Below are positions 28,446-36,017 of a stretch of DNA of 62,466 nucleotides, piece by piece. The first letter of the stretch is position 1, and every line of letters begins with the position of its first letter. This DNA comes from Hallella mizrahii (lineage in GTDB: Bacteria > Bacteroidota > Bacteroidia > Bacteroidales > Bacteroidaceae). The DNA lies in assembly GCF_009695775.1 (NCBI RefSeq), contig NZ_VUNG01000022.1:1-62466 (forward strand). Reading direction: 5' to 3'. The notes under the pieces are model-generated. The model was not told where the DNA came from. It saw nothing but the letters and a program-made list of their open reading frames with translations, and searched no databases. A program made the position numbers and the translations under genes.

Positions 28446-28666
28446 GGTCAGAACAGTTAGATGATGCGGTCATATAACTGTTCTGACAGAAAATTCTCTA
28501 GAGAATTTTTGGTCAGAACAGTACTTTGATATGAACTTAAAACGATGGTCTTTTTAAGACGTTGATTATCAGTGTGTTGTAAAACTGGCTAAAAATCGCG
28601 AAATTGGTGCCAACTCTTCTCTTATTTTCAACGAGCCGCTTCTCGTGCTCTGTTTTTTGTCAGTTT
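28446..28666 (+). repeat. Structured intergenic element, copy 1 (forward)
   Basis: Most of the 647-bp gap before the fimbrillin genes. It begins GGTCAGAACAGTTAGATGA (28446-28464), contains the large palindrome at 28477-28522, then TTGATTATCAGTGTGTTGTA (28562-28581), a CGCG at 28597-28600 and TGTCAGTT at 28659-28666. The same landmarks in the same order occur on the opposite strand at 58840-59117. No reading frame of interest is seen. It could be a mobile non-coding element, a regulatory leader or a small RNA. Confidence 0.6.
28477..28522. repeat. 46-bp near-perfect palindrome
   Basis: ACTGTTCTGAC (28477-28487) and GTCAGAACAGT (28512-28522) flank a perfect 20-bp palindrome AAAATTCTCTAGAGAATTTT (28490-28509); only two central-flank pairs fail. 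A third copy of the arm, GTCAGAACAGT, is at 28447-28457, forming a second inverted repeat with 28477-28487. It lies about 220 bp upstream of the fimbrillin -7 box. Confidence 0.85.
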
Positions 28667-28740
28667 ATTGAACATTTGTTGAGGAAATATTTATTATATG
28701 TTAATATTTCGTGAATAATGATGCTATTACAGATATTACG

Positions 28741-28748
28741 TAATTTTG
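28741..28748 (+). promoter_or_regulatory. Probable -7 element for the fimbrillin genes
   Basis: TAATTTTG followed by CATC matches TAnnTTTG. No TTTG is seen 19-21 bp before it, so the promoter may need an activator or alternative factor. Leader to the ATG at 28872 is about 118 nt. Confidence 0.5.
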
Positions 28749-28871
28749 CATCGGATAATAGTAACGTAGAAGAATTTTATGAGGGCATGATCTCGCAAAC
28801 ACAAACATGTAGGTATGTTTCTCAGAGTAATTCAATAGGGTATTAAGTTAAGGTTAGATTAATTATTTAAA

Positions 28872-30341
28872 ATGAAAGACATGTTGATGGGCTCTATCGC
28901 TATGATGGCGGTAGTGTCGCTTGCAAGTTGTTCTGCTAACTCAGATTTTGACAACACAAACACGACAGATCCTAACACAAAAGAGTCGGTATTGTCACCG
29001 GTTGAGTTTGGAACGTATCTTGCGCAAAGTAAGAATACGCGTGCAGGGGAGTTTACGCGTGCGTCAGAGATGACAACGACCGAGCTGGAGACCACAGGCT
29101 TCGGTGTCATGGCCTTCTATACGGAGTCAACCCAGTATGAAGCCGGTCAGACATCGAAAGAGCCTAACTTCATGTATAATACGGATGTGAGCATAAAAAG
29201 TGGTGACAAGGACTGGAGCTATTCTCCTATTAAGTACTGGCCGAATGGCGGTCAGACGGGTGATGCAACGCCTTTGGATGCCACTCAATATTTGAGTTTC
29301 TTCGCTTACGCGCCGTATAAGGAGGTTGTAGACAAAAAGACTGGTTCGACAGGTAGTGATACGGGTATCACGGCATTGTCCGCCAATGCAGCGAAGGGCG
29401 ATCCAACCGTCACTTATGCGCTTGGTGCTACCGATGCTAATGCTGATCTCCTTTGGGGTACAGCAGGTACGAATGGTACTACAACAAGCGGAAAAACTGC
29501 TCAGGAAGGCACTAATTTCAGTGGCAAGGCAAAAGTCAACGCCAACCTCACGAAGATGAAGGTCGACGGCAAGGTGCAGTTCAACTTCCTGCATGCGCTG
29601 GCAAAGTTCGGTGGTACAGGTGCTGGCACCGCCCCCAAGACCTCTGGTCTGATGGTGGTGGCTGATATCGACAATGGCTCTGCCACGACGGGCGGAACCC
29701 TCGATGGCAATACTACCAAGATTACCGTCAAGAGCATCAAGATTGAGAGCGTGAAAGCCGGCACAGACGGTAAGATGGCTAAAGATGCCAGCATTCCTAC
29801 CAGCGGTACACTCAATCTGGCTACAGGCGTGTGGACAACAACAGATACCAACAACGGTAAGATCGACTACGAGATCAACTCTAAGGCAGTAACTACTACT
29901 GCCACTGCGGGTGCTACTACCCAGACCATGAACGACGATATCGCTGAGCCGGCAAGTGTCAGCTCTTGGAACGATCTTAGTAGCGTTACTGGCGTTACTA
30001 CCACTCCTCAGAGCGTATACACCGAGACAACTCCGCTGTTGATCATCCCTGACGGTAAGGATCATGTCTTCCGTATCACCATCGACTATATCGTCCGCAC
30101 CAAGGACGAGGCGTTGCATCAGGGTTATACCCAGGTGGAGCAGAGCTTCTACAAGGATCTGACCTTGAAGACGGTTTCGCTCAACGCTAAGTACAACCTG
30201 CTCATCCATCTGGGTCTGACCAGCGTGAAGTTCGACGCTACCGTGACTGACTGGACTAATACTGTTAACGGTGGTACTGAGAGCGGCAACACAACAGACA
30301 CGGATCCAATGGTGATCTATATGCCTGCGAACGTTAAGTAA
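28872..30341 (+). CDS. Fimbrillin family lipoprotein (first of four)
   Basis: 489 aa. Lipobox ending LASC (Cys20). After an arginine-containing segment (NTRAGEFTRASEMTTTELET), a likely Rgp/trypsin-like processing zone of the type known for FimA/Mfa1, come the fimbrillin blocks FGVMAFYT, PNFMYNTDVS, WSYSPIKYWPNG and LSFFAYAPY. The second domain has FNFLHALAKFGG and ends in a beta strand VKFDATVTDWTN. Fimbrillins are exported as lipoproteins, processed and polymerised by strand exchange. As first and most regular in the group it may be the main shaft subunit. That role is inference. Confidence 0.85.
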   Translation: MKDMLMGSIAMMAVVSLASCSANSDFDNTNTTDPNTKESVLSPVEFGTYLAQSKNTRAGEFTRASEMTTTELETTGFGVMAFYTESTQYEAGQTSKEPNFMYNTDVSIKSGDKDWSYSPIKYWPNGGQTGDATPLDATQYLSFFAYAPYKEVVDKKTGSTGSDTGITALSANAAKGDPTVTYALGATDANADLLWGTAGTNGTTTSGKTAQEGTNFSGKAKVNANLTKMKVDGKVQFNFLHALAKFGGTGAGTAPKTSGLMVVADIDNGSATTGGTLDGNTTKITVKSIKIESVKAGTDGKMAKDASIPTSGTLNLATGVWTTTDTNNGKIDYEINSKAVTTTATAGATTQTMNDDIAEPASVSSWNDLSSVTGVTTTPQSVYTETTPLLIIPDGKDHVFRITIDYIVRTKDEALHQGYTQVEQSFYKDLTLKTVSLNAKYNLLIHLGLTSVKFDATVTDWTNTVNGGTESGNTTDTDPMVIYMPANVK

Positions 30342-30352
30342 TGATGATGTAG

Positions 30353-30372
30353 GGACGGGGATATCCCCGTCC
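30353..30372. repeat. 20-bp perfect palindrome between fimbrillin genes (variant of the GC-rich repeat)
   Basis: GGACGGGGATATCCCCGTCC is a perfect 20-bp palindrome, flanked by GTAG and TTAT. Its layout matches single arms of the arrays at 35706 and 61501, with AT-centred loop and one changed stem pair. It could attenuate transcription between the first and second fimbrillin genes. Confidence 0.8.
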
Positions 30373-30404
30373 TTATGTCAATATCTGAAGATCAATTTTT
30401 TAGA

Positions 30405-31796
30405 ATGGGGAGAAGGAACATCCACTATGAACTCATAGGAAGCATATTGCTGCCCTTGTCGTTGGCGGCTTGTTCGCAAGAACCGGCTACCGACGATGTG
30501 GGAGGGCGGCAGTCTGTCGACTTCACGACCTATCTCTCTCGTTCCACCTCAGCGGAAGCTACAACCGGTTCTACACAATCGGCTGTAGCTTCTGCTGTTT
30601 CCAGAGCATCCACACGGGCGACCACTCCTTATTATAATATAGAGACTGCCAACGACCTCCGTCTGACAGGCTTCGGCGTTACCGCTTACACCACCGGAGA
30701 GACGGATTACGCTGCCGGGAAAATGGAGTATCTCCCTAATTTCATGTACAACCAACGGGTGACTTACGACCCTGCCTCCAGCTCTTGGGGCTATGCTCCT
30801 TTGGTGTACTGGCCGGAGGGCAAGACGAGTTTCTTCGCTTATGCCCCCTACCAGCAGGATGCCTCTGAACGCCTCACCGCCATGAACGGCAGCACCAGTT
30901 TTCCAGGAGGCAACAGTCACCAAGGCGATCCTACGGTGACCTACTCCGTCGCCGAAGATCCCACGAAGAGCGTCGACCTGCTGTGGGCTACCAACACCGA
31001 GGGTCTCCCGTGGCTCAACCAGGTGAAGCCCACGGTGAGCTCGCGTCTGACCTTCTACTTCCGACATGCCCTCGCCAAGGTCAACCTCCAGGCGGAGTAT
31101 GTGTTGGAGAAGGGAACGGAGGAGGATAGCAAGGCGGCCGCCAACACCCTCGTCCTCATCGACTCCATCTATGTGGAGGGCGACGAGTACCTGCCCTCGA
31201 CAGCAACACTCTCGTTGGACAACACCACAGCTTCATCGCCCCTGTGGTCGCAACCCTCAGGAAAGGTGAAGGTCGCCATCGGCGCGTCGGCGCTCAACAG
31301 CCTCTACGCCTCGGCGAGTGTCTCCGACGCTGACGCCTTCAAGAAGCTACGGAGTGAGGGTGGAGGACTGCCCATGATCCTGAATGGCGGGGCGGATAAG
31401 GCTACTGATATTCTTTCGTCCATGTCCACGCCGGCGGGCAACGCTACCACGGCAGCGTTGATGCTCATCCCTTCCTCTGCCACATCATCGACCACTGCCA
31501 CGGTACGTGTGACGGTGGTCTATACCCTCGTCTCCTACGACGAGAACCTCATATACAACAACCCTCAGTATCTGGTCTTCACCCGTCATCAGCGCGTCAG
31601 CGGCAGCTGCACGTTCTCCGACGGGCTTGTTGCCGGACGCGTATATAGCGTCCGACTGAAGATAGGACTCCATGCCCTCCGCTTCCAGGTCGATGCCGAC
31701 AACTGGCAGGAGCCCGTAGGCTTCTCTCCCGCCGTTTATCCCTGGACGACGGGCGACGGCAGCGACGAGGATCTGACCATTGACAATAACAATTAA
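30405..31796 (+). CDS. Fimbrillin family lipoprotein (second)
   Basis: 463 aa from ATG 30405 (MGRRNIHYELIGSILLPLSL), which gives a lipoprotein signal with Cys23 (LAAC); an upstream ATG at 30375 lies inside the spacer with the palindrome and is less likely. Fimbrillin blocks are seen: RLTGFGVTAYTTGETDYAAG, PNFMYNQRVTYD, WGYAPLVYWPEGKTSFFAYA, and FYFRHALAKVNLQ. It is clearly paralogous to the preceding protein. Possibly an accessory or minor subunit. Confidence 0.85.
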   Translation: MGRRNIHYELIGSILLPLSLAACSQEPATDDVGGRQSVDFTTYLSRSTSAEATTGSTQSAVASAVSRASTRATTPYYNIETANDLRLTGFGVTAYTTGETDYAAGKMEYLPNFMYNQRVTYDPASSSWGYAPLVYWPEGKTSFFAYAPYQQDASERLTAMNGSTSFPGGNSHQGDPTVTYSVAEDPTKSVDLLWATNTEGLPWLNQVKPTVSSRLTFYFRHALAKVNLQAEYVLEKGTEEDSKAAANTLVLIDSIYVEGDEYLPSTATLSLDNTTASSPLWSQPSGKVKVAIGASALNSLYASASVSDADAFKKLRSEGGGLPMILNGGADKATDILSSMSTPAGNATTAALMLIPSSATSSTTATVRVTVVYTLVSYDENLIYNNPQYLVFTRHQRVSGSCTFSDGLVAGRVYSVRLKIGLHALRFQVDADNWQEPVGFSPAVYPWTTGDGSDEDLTIDNNN

Positions 31797-31814
31797 AGAA
31801 CGATTGACAAGAAC

Positions 31815-34475
31815 ATGCGGATACGTGTGAGAAGAATATTACAGCTGTTCCTGATGCCGCTCGTTTTCACCGGGTGTCATGACAACCTCTTCCTGGAGAA
31901 GGAGGGTGGAGTAGGGGACATCACCTTCAGGGTGTCTACGGCTCAGATGAAGGCTACGGCACAGAGCGGAGTGACATCACGTGCCAACCGCACTGTGGCA
32001 GGCCATGCTGTCTATCTGTCGAAAGTGTCTGCCAGCGATATCAACCTGCACCGCGCCACAGATGCCTCGCTGACCACACGCGGCGAGATGGTCACGGATG
32101 ACAACTTCTACGACTCGTTCCATGTCCTCGGCTACGCCTTCGCCAGCGACGATGACACGCAGCCGAAGCTCTTCCTCAATGATGATATCAAGAAAGACAA
32201 CAACTGGACAGCCACGGAGCTATGGCCCGACGCTGGCAGCTACGATCACACGCAGTTCTTTGCCCTCGCGCCCTACGACAGTCAGGTGACGGATCTGAAG
32301 ACGCAGACCGACGGCTCCATGCCGTCGTTCACCTATACGGTGCCTAAAACCATCTCTGAGCAGCACGACCTCTTGGCCGCGGTGCAGACCGTCGGTGCCA
32401 ACCGCGTGGAAGGCTCGGCAGTAGATATGAAGTTCTATCATCTGCTCACCGCCGTGGATGTTGTTCTCGGGCAGATGCCCGACGGCGTGACCGTCAAGTC
32501 GGTGTCCGTCAGCGGCGTGGCCAACCAGGGCATCTTCTCCAACAGTGAATGGACGCCGGCCTCGTCCACGGGCTCCTTCTCTACCACAGGACCTGCTGTT
32601 GACGCAGCCAATAATCAGAACGTGTCCCTGCTCTCCGGCAAGGGTACGTACCTGATGATGATTCCGCAGACGGTGCCCGACGGTGCCAAGCTCAGCGTGA
32701 ACGTTGATGTGGCGGAGAGCAACAAGACTTCCAACTACACCCTCTCCACGAGCATCGCCGGTGACAAATGGCAGATGGGACATACCTACACTTACACCAT
32801 CAGCACCTCCGCCGTCGGAAAGGGATATATCCTTACCGTGTCGCCGGAGAACAGCGAGTTGGGCGGCACCGGAGGCACGACCGCCGTCGGCATGTACAGC
32901 TACAGCTATTACAAAGGCAGCGACAAGGACGAACGCAACAGCGTGGATCTCTATGCCGAGTTTCAGGAATGGAACGAGGCCAAGCGGACTTGGGGCTCAT
33001 GGAGCGCGACGATGCCCTCATGGCTCAAGTGCGATGAGTTCGTTACATCCAATGGCTATCAAGTGTTTAAAGGCGACAGCAAGAATGGCACCAACCTCAA
33101 TTTCACTGTTCAGTCACCTACGCCTGTGGAGGGCATGCATTCGACGAATATCGATGCCAGTGTGTTGCCTTACGACTATTCCGCCGGCAACACGACGAGC
33201 TGGTGGGATCTCTCACAGGGCACACGGCTCACGACGTCGTCCGGTGACTGGGACAAGAGCGTGACCACGGCCAACTGCTATATCGTCAGTCATCCGGGTC
33301 GTTATCTCTTCCCGCTGGTCTATGGCAATGCCATCATCAACCATGGGGCCAACCGCGCCGCATTCAACGGCATGAAAGATTATCAGAACAATGATATCAC
33401 CAGCGAGCGCATCCCTGACTCACAGGTGGCGTATGCCAGAGTGCTGTGGAAAAATCCCGATACAGAATGGATAAAGATGTCGGGCGATGGCTTCACGCCG
33501 TCCAGCAAGCCCAGGCGCGTGGTGTTCGAGATTCCGAAAGGCTCCGGCGTGTCCGGCGGCAACGCTGTCATCGCGGCCTACGACTCCAACGACGTGATTG
33601 TCTGGAGCTGGCATATCTGGCTCCTTGACACCAAGGATCTTTTCGGGCAGAATACCATGCAGGACATTACGGTGACCAATGCTGCCGGCTCACAGATCTC
33701 GCTTATGCCTGTCAACCTTGGATGGACACCGACCAACAACACCTATACTTATTATCCCCGTCACCGTGTCCGCGTGAGACTGACGCAGGCCACTGACGGA
33801 AATCCGGCCAACCAACTTACGGCCAGTGGCGGTCAGACAGCCTTGTTCACCATTGACCAGCATGCGCAGTACGACGAAGCCAGTTCGCAAGGCTACTGTC
33901 CCTATTACCAGTGGGGACGTAAGGATCCGCTGCTGAGCGCGTCGAAGGAGACACCGGGCATCAACACGTCGTGGCCTTTTATGGAGTATTCTATCTCTCA
34001 TCCTTGGGCTTTCTTCACCAACTGGACCAACAACATTTTCACGTCGTGGAACAATGGCTCGGAGCCCAATTACACGAAGACCGTCTACGACCCGTGTCCT
34101 GTCGGCTACCATGTGCCGAGAAGCTTTGCCTTCACCGGCTTCACTGCCGACGGTAATCAGTCGTCAGCATCCAATCCGGCAAATATCTGGTCCTACGACA
34201 GCCATGGCGTGGCTTTCTATAGCGACCGTCAGACCGACAGCAAGGGAGCGACGATCTACTTCCCTGTCATCGACTGGCTGGATAATAACGAGAATGCCGT
34301 CAAGACGGGCTCTATCTATTGGACGTCTTATCTGAACAAGGACACTCAGGGTGCGGAAGGTCATAAACTCAATTTGCCAACGTTCCTGTTTGTAGGCAGC
34401 GATTTCCGTACGGTTGTCCCGCAATATAAGGCCAACGGCTTCTATGCCGGATACATAAGGCCGGAAAGGGAGTGA
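31815..34475 (+). CDS. Fimbrillin-like lipoprotein with C-terminal FISUMP-type domain (candidate tip protein)
   Basis: 886 aa. Lipobox ending FTGC (Cys21). Residues about 25-340 are fimbrillin-like (FHVLGYAFASDDDTQPKLFL, ATELWPDAGSYDHTQFFALA, MKFYHLLTAVDVVLGQMPDG). The C-terminal half is different: it has VIVWSWHIWLLDTKDLF, YCPYYQWGRKDPLL and YDPCPVGYHVPRSFAFTGF, the last resembling the DPCPxGWRVP block of FISUMP-type domains. Such large fused proteins in fimbrillin loci are likely tip adhesins. The stop codon falls inside a 2x28-bp tandem repeat. Role is inference from size, fusion and position. Confidence 0.78.
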   Translation: MRIRVRRILQLFLMPLVFTGCHDNLFLEKEGGVGDITFRVSTAQMKATAQSGVTSRANRTVAGHAVYLSKVSASDINLHRATDASLTTRGEMVTDDNFYDSFHVLGYAFASDDDTQPKLFLNDDIKKDNNWTATELWPDAGSYDHTQFFALAPYDSQVTDLKTQTDGSMPSFTYTVPKTISEQHDLLAAVQTVGANRVEGSAVDMKFYHLLTAVDVVLGQMPDGVTVKSVSVSGVANQGIFSNSEWTPASSTGSFSTTGPAVDAANNQNVSLLSGKGTYLMMIPQTVPDGAKLSVNVDVAESNKTSNYTLSTSIAGDKWQMGHTYTYTISTSAVGKGYILTVSPENSELGGTGGTTAVGMYSYSYYKGSDKDERNSVDLYAEFQEWNEAKRTWGSWSATMPSWLKCDEFVTSNGYQVFKGDSKNGTNLNFTVQSPTPVEGMHSTNIDASVLPYDYSAGNTTSWWDLSQGTRLTTSSGDWDKSVTTANCYIVSHPGRYLFPLVYGNAIINHGANRAAFNGMKDYQNNDITSERIPDSQVAYARVLWKNPDTEWIKMSGDGFTPSSKPRRVVFEIPKGSGVSGGNAVIAAYDSNDVIVWSWHIWLLDTKDLFGQNTMQDITVTNAAGSQISLMPVNLGWTPTNNTYTYYPRHRVRVRLTQATDGNPANQLTASGGQTALFTIDQHAQYDEASSQGYCPYYQWGRKDPLLSASKETPGINTSWPFMEYSISHPWAFFTNWTNNIFTSWNNGSEPNYTKTVYDPCPVGYHVPRSFAFTGFTADGNQSSASNPANIWSYDSHGVAFYSDRQTDSKGATIYFPVIDWLDNNENAVKTGSIYWTSYLNKDTQGAEGHKLNLPTFLFVGSDFRTVVPQYKANGFYAGYIRPERE

Positions 34476-34525
34476 TGAGTGGTGAATGATGAATGTTGAG
34501 TGATGAGTGTTGAATGATGAATTGT
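34470..34525 (+). repeat. Two tandem 28-bp repeats at a gene end
   Basis: Copies at 34470-34497 and 34498-34525 both start GAGTGATGAGTG and differ in only a few bases. The repeat includes the stop codon of the 886-aa gene and fills the gap to the next start. The low-complexity TGA/ATG alternation suggests replication slippage. Confidence 0.8.
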
Positions 34526-34527
34526 CA

Positions 34528-35709
34528 ATGATGAAAGTCGCATTAACAAAGATATTATTAGGACTATTTGCATTGTCGGCGCTTGCCGGATGCAGCAGTG
34601 AAGACGGTGGAGCAGGGGCTGATGTCCCGGCACCGATAGCATTTGGTGCTACGGAGGTGTCACTTGGGTCACGAGCGTCGTCGGCTTACTACTCCACGGC
34701 GGAAACAGGCATACCATTGGCACAGTCGATGGGTGTCTTTGGCTATCAGTATCCTGCCACGGAGGACTGGGCTGTGAGTGATACGGCCAACTTCATGTAC
34801 AACCGCCGGATGGTGAGCAAGGGGAGAAACGACGATGGCCATACCGAGTTTTACTACACACCTTTGGCCTTCTGGCCTCAGGCTGACACCTACCGGTTGG
34901 CTTTCTTCGCCTATTATCCTTACGCTTCTGCATCGTCCGACACGGGCATTGAGCCTTCCGTGGCACCCGGGACAGGCATGGGAACCTTTGCCTTCACCAC
35001 CAAGGACAAGAGCAGTGAGCAGGTCGACTTCATGATGTCGGATCTCAAACCCAATCTCACCTATGTGTCGTCGACGACGACAGCATCGGGTGATACGGTC
35101 TCGTTTCGCATGCATCACATGCTCTCGCAGGTCGTCTTTCATGTCGACACCGCCTCGGTGCCCTCGGGCTATACATCATTCCAAGTGAAATCCATCGTCA
35201 TGCACAATGTGGCCAAGAAAGGCACGCTGAAACCGACGTATACTGCCGACAAGGTTACTACCTTTGAGTGGACCGTGGTCGCCGCCACCGACAACGACTC
35301 GCTGACGGTCGACGGTATACAGAAAAACTCTACGGAGGATGTGCCCTGTCGTCTGCTGCTGTTGCCACAAGACAACCATAACATCAGTCTGCGCGTGGAG
35401 GTTGAGGCCATACCGGTGGGGAGTCAGCGCCCCATCGTCGGCTATGCCACGATGCTGATGAGCGGCACTACGGCGGCTGGCATTTGGAAACAAGGAATAT
35501 CCTATTACTACACCCTCCGGCTGAAGGAGCTGACCAAGGAGAACAAACTCTATATCTATATCACCTCCGGTGCGCCCGATGATCCTGACCAGGACGACGA
35601 CTACACCGGTGGTACGGCCATCCAATGGGGTGGCACCTGGAATGGCGGCCCCATCGACGCAGCGAAGAAGGCTACCTCTTCCTGCACTGGTTTTTCACAC
35701 GGATTGTAG
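34528..35709 (+). CDS. Fimbrillin family lipoprotein (fourth)
   Basis: 393 aa from ATG 34528 (MMKVALTKILLGLFALSALA), or 392 from the next ATG; lipobox ending LAGC (Cys22). Fimbrillin blocks: SMGVFGYQYPATEDW, NFMYNRRMVSKG, FYYTPLAFWPQADTYRLAFF, and FRMHHMLSQVVFHVDTAS. The stop codon TAG is the first TAG of a GC-rich repeat arm, so the last residues (SSCTGFSHGL) may have been remodelled by insertion of the repeat. Last gene of the fimbrial group. Confidence 0.84.
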   Translation: MMKVALTKILLGLFALSALAGCSSEDGGAGADVPAPIAFGATEVSLGSRASSAYYSTAETGIPLAQSMGVFGYQYPATEDWAVSDTANFMYNRRMVSKGRNDDGHTEFYYTPLAFWPQADTYRLAFFAYYPYASASSDTGIEPSVAPGTGMGTFAFTTKDKSSEQVDFMMSDLKPNLTYVSSTTTASGDTVSFRMHHMLSQVVFHVDTASVPSGYTSFQVKSIVMHNVAKKGTLKPTYTADKVTTFEWTVVAATDNDSLTVDGIQKNSTEDVPCRLLLLPQDNHNISLRVEVEAIPVGSQRPIVGYATMLMSGTTAAGIWKQGISYYYTLRLKELTKENKLYIYITSGAPDDPDQDDDYTGGTAIQWGGTWNGGPIDAAKKATSSCTGFSHGL

Positions 35710-36000
35710 GGGCGGGGTTTATCCCCGCCCTCATACTCTTGCCGGTAATTAAATATCCCGGCTATCCCCCCTTGCCAGTAATGATATGTCATCATCACCA
35801 TGCGGGGGTGAGGGCGGGGATAAACCCCGCCCCTACATACCACCACCACCCCGGACGCACGGTGACACCGTAGGGGCGGGGTTTATCCCCGCCCTCACAT
35901 TCTTGCCGGTAATTAAATATCCCGGCCATCCCCCCTTGCCAGTAATGATTATGTCATCATCACCATGCGGGGTGAGGGCGGGGATAAACCCCGCCCCTAC
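35706..36000. repeat. GC-rich palindromic repeat array, two units
   Basis: Four hairpin arms of about 28-29 bp at 35706-35733, 35808-35836, 35870-35898 and 35972-36000, alternating in orientation. Each arm is itself a hairpin (GGGCGGGG, 5-nt loop, CCCCGCCC), and adjacent arms are reverse complements. The spacers repeat too (CTTGCCGGTAATTAAATATC at about 35739 and again at about 35902). It fills the 308-bp gap between two convergent genes and probably acts as a bidirectional terminator or mRNA end stabiliser. Same family as the array at 61501-62340. Confidence 0.9.
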
Positions 36001-36017
36001 GGCGTTCCGTGTGAAGG

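Noticed and set aside
28458..28476. Invertible promoter flanked by GTCAGAACAGT arms
   Set aside because: The segment between arms is under 20 bp and contains no -7/-33 pair, so inversion could not switch a promoter. No invertase gene is nearby.
29127..30209. 360-aa open frame antisense to the first fimbrillin
   Set aside because: Fully inside the fimbrillin gene, rich in Cys, Ser and Arg, without motifs; shadow frame.
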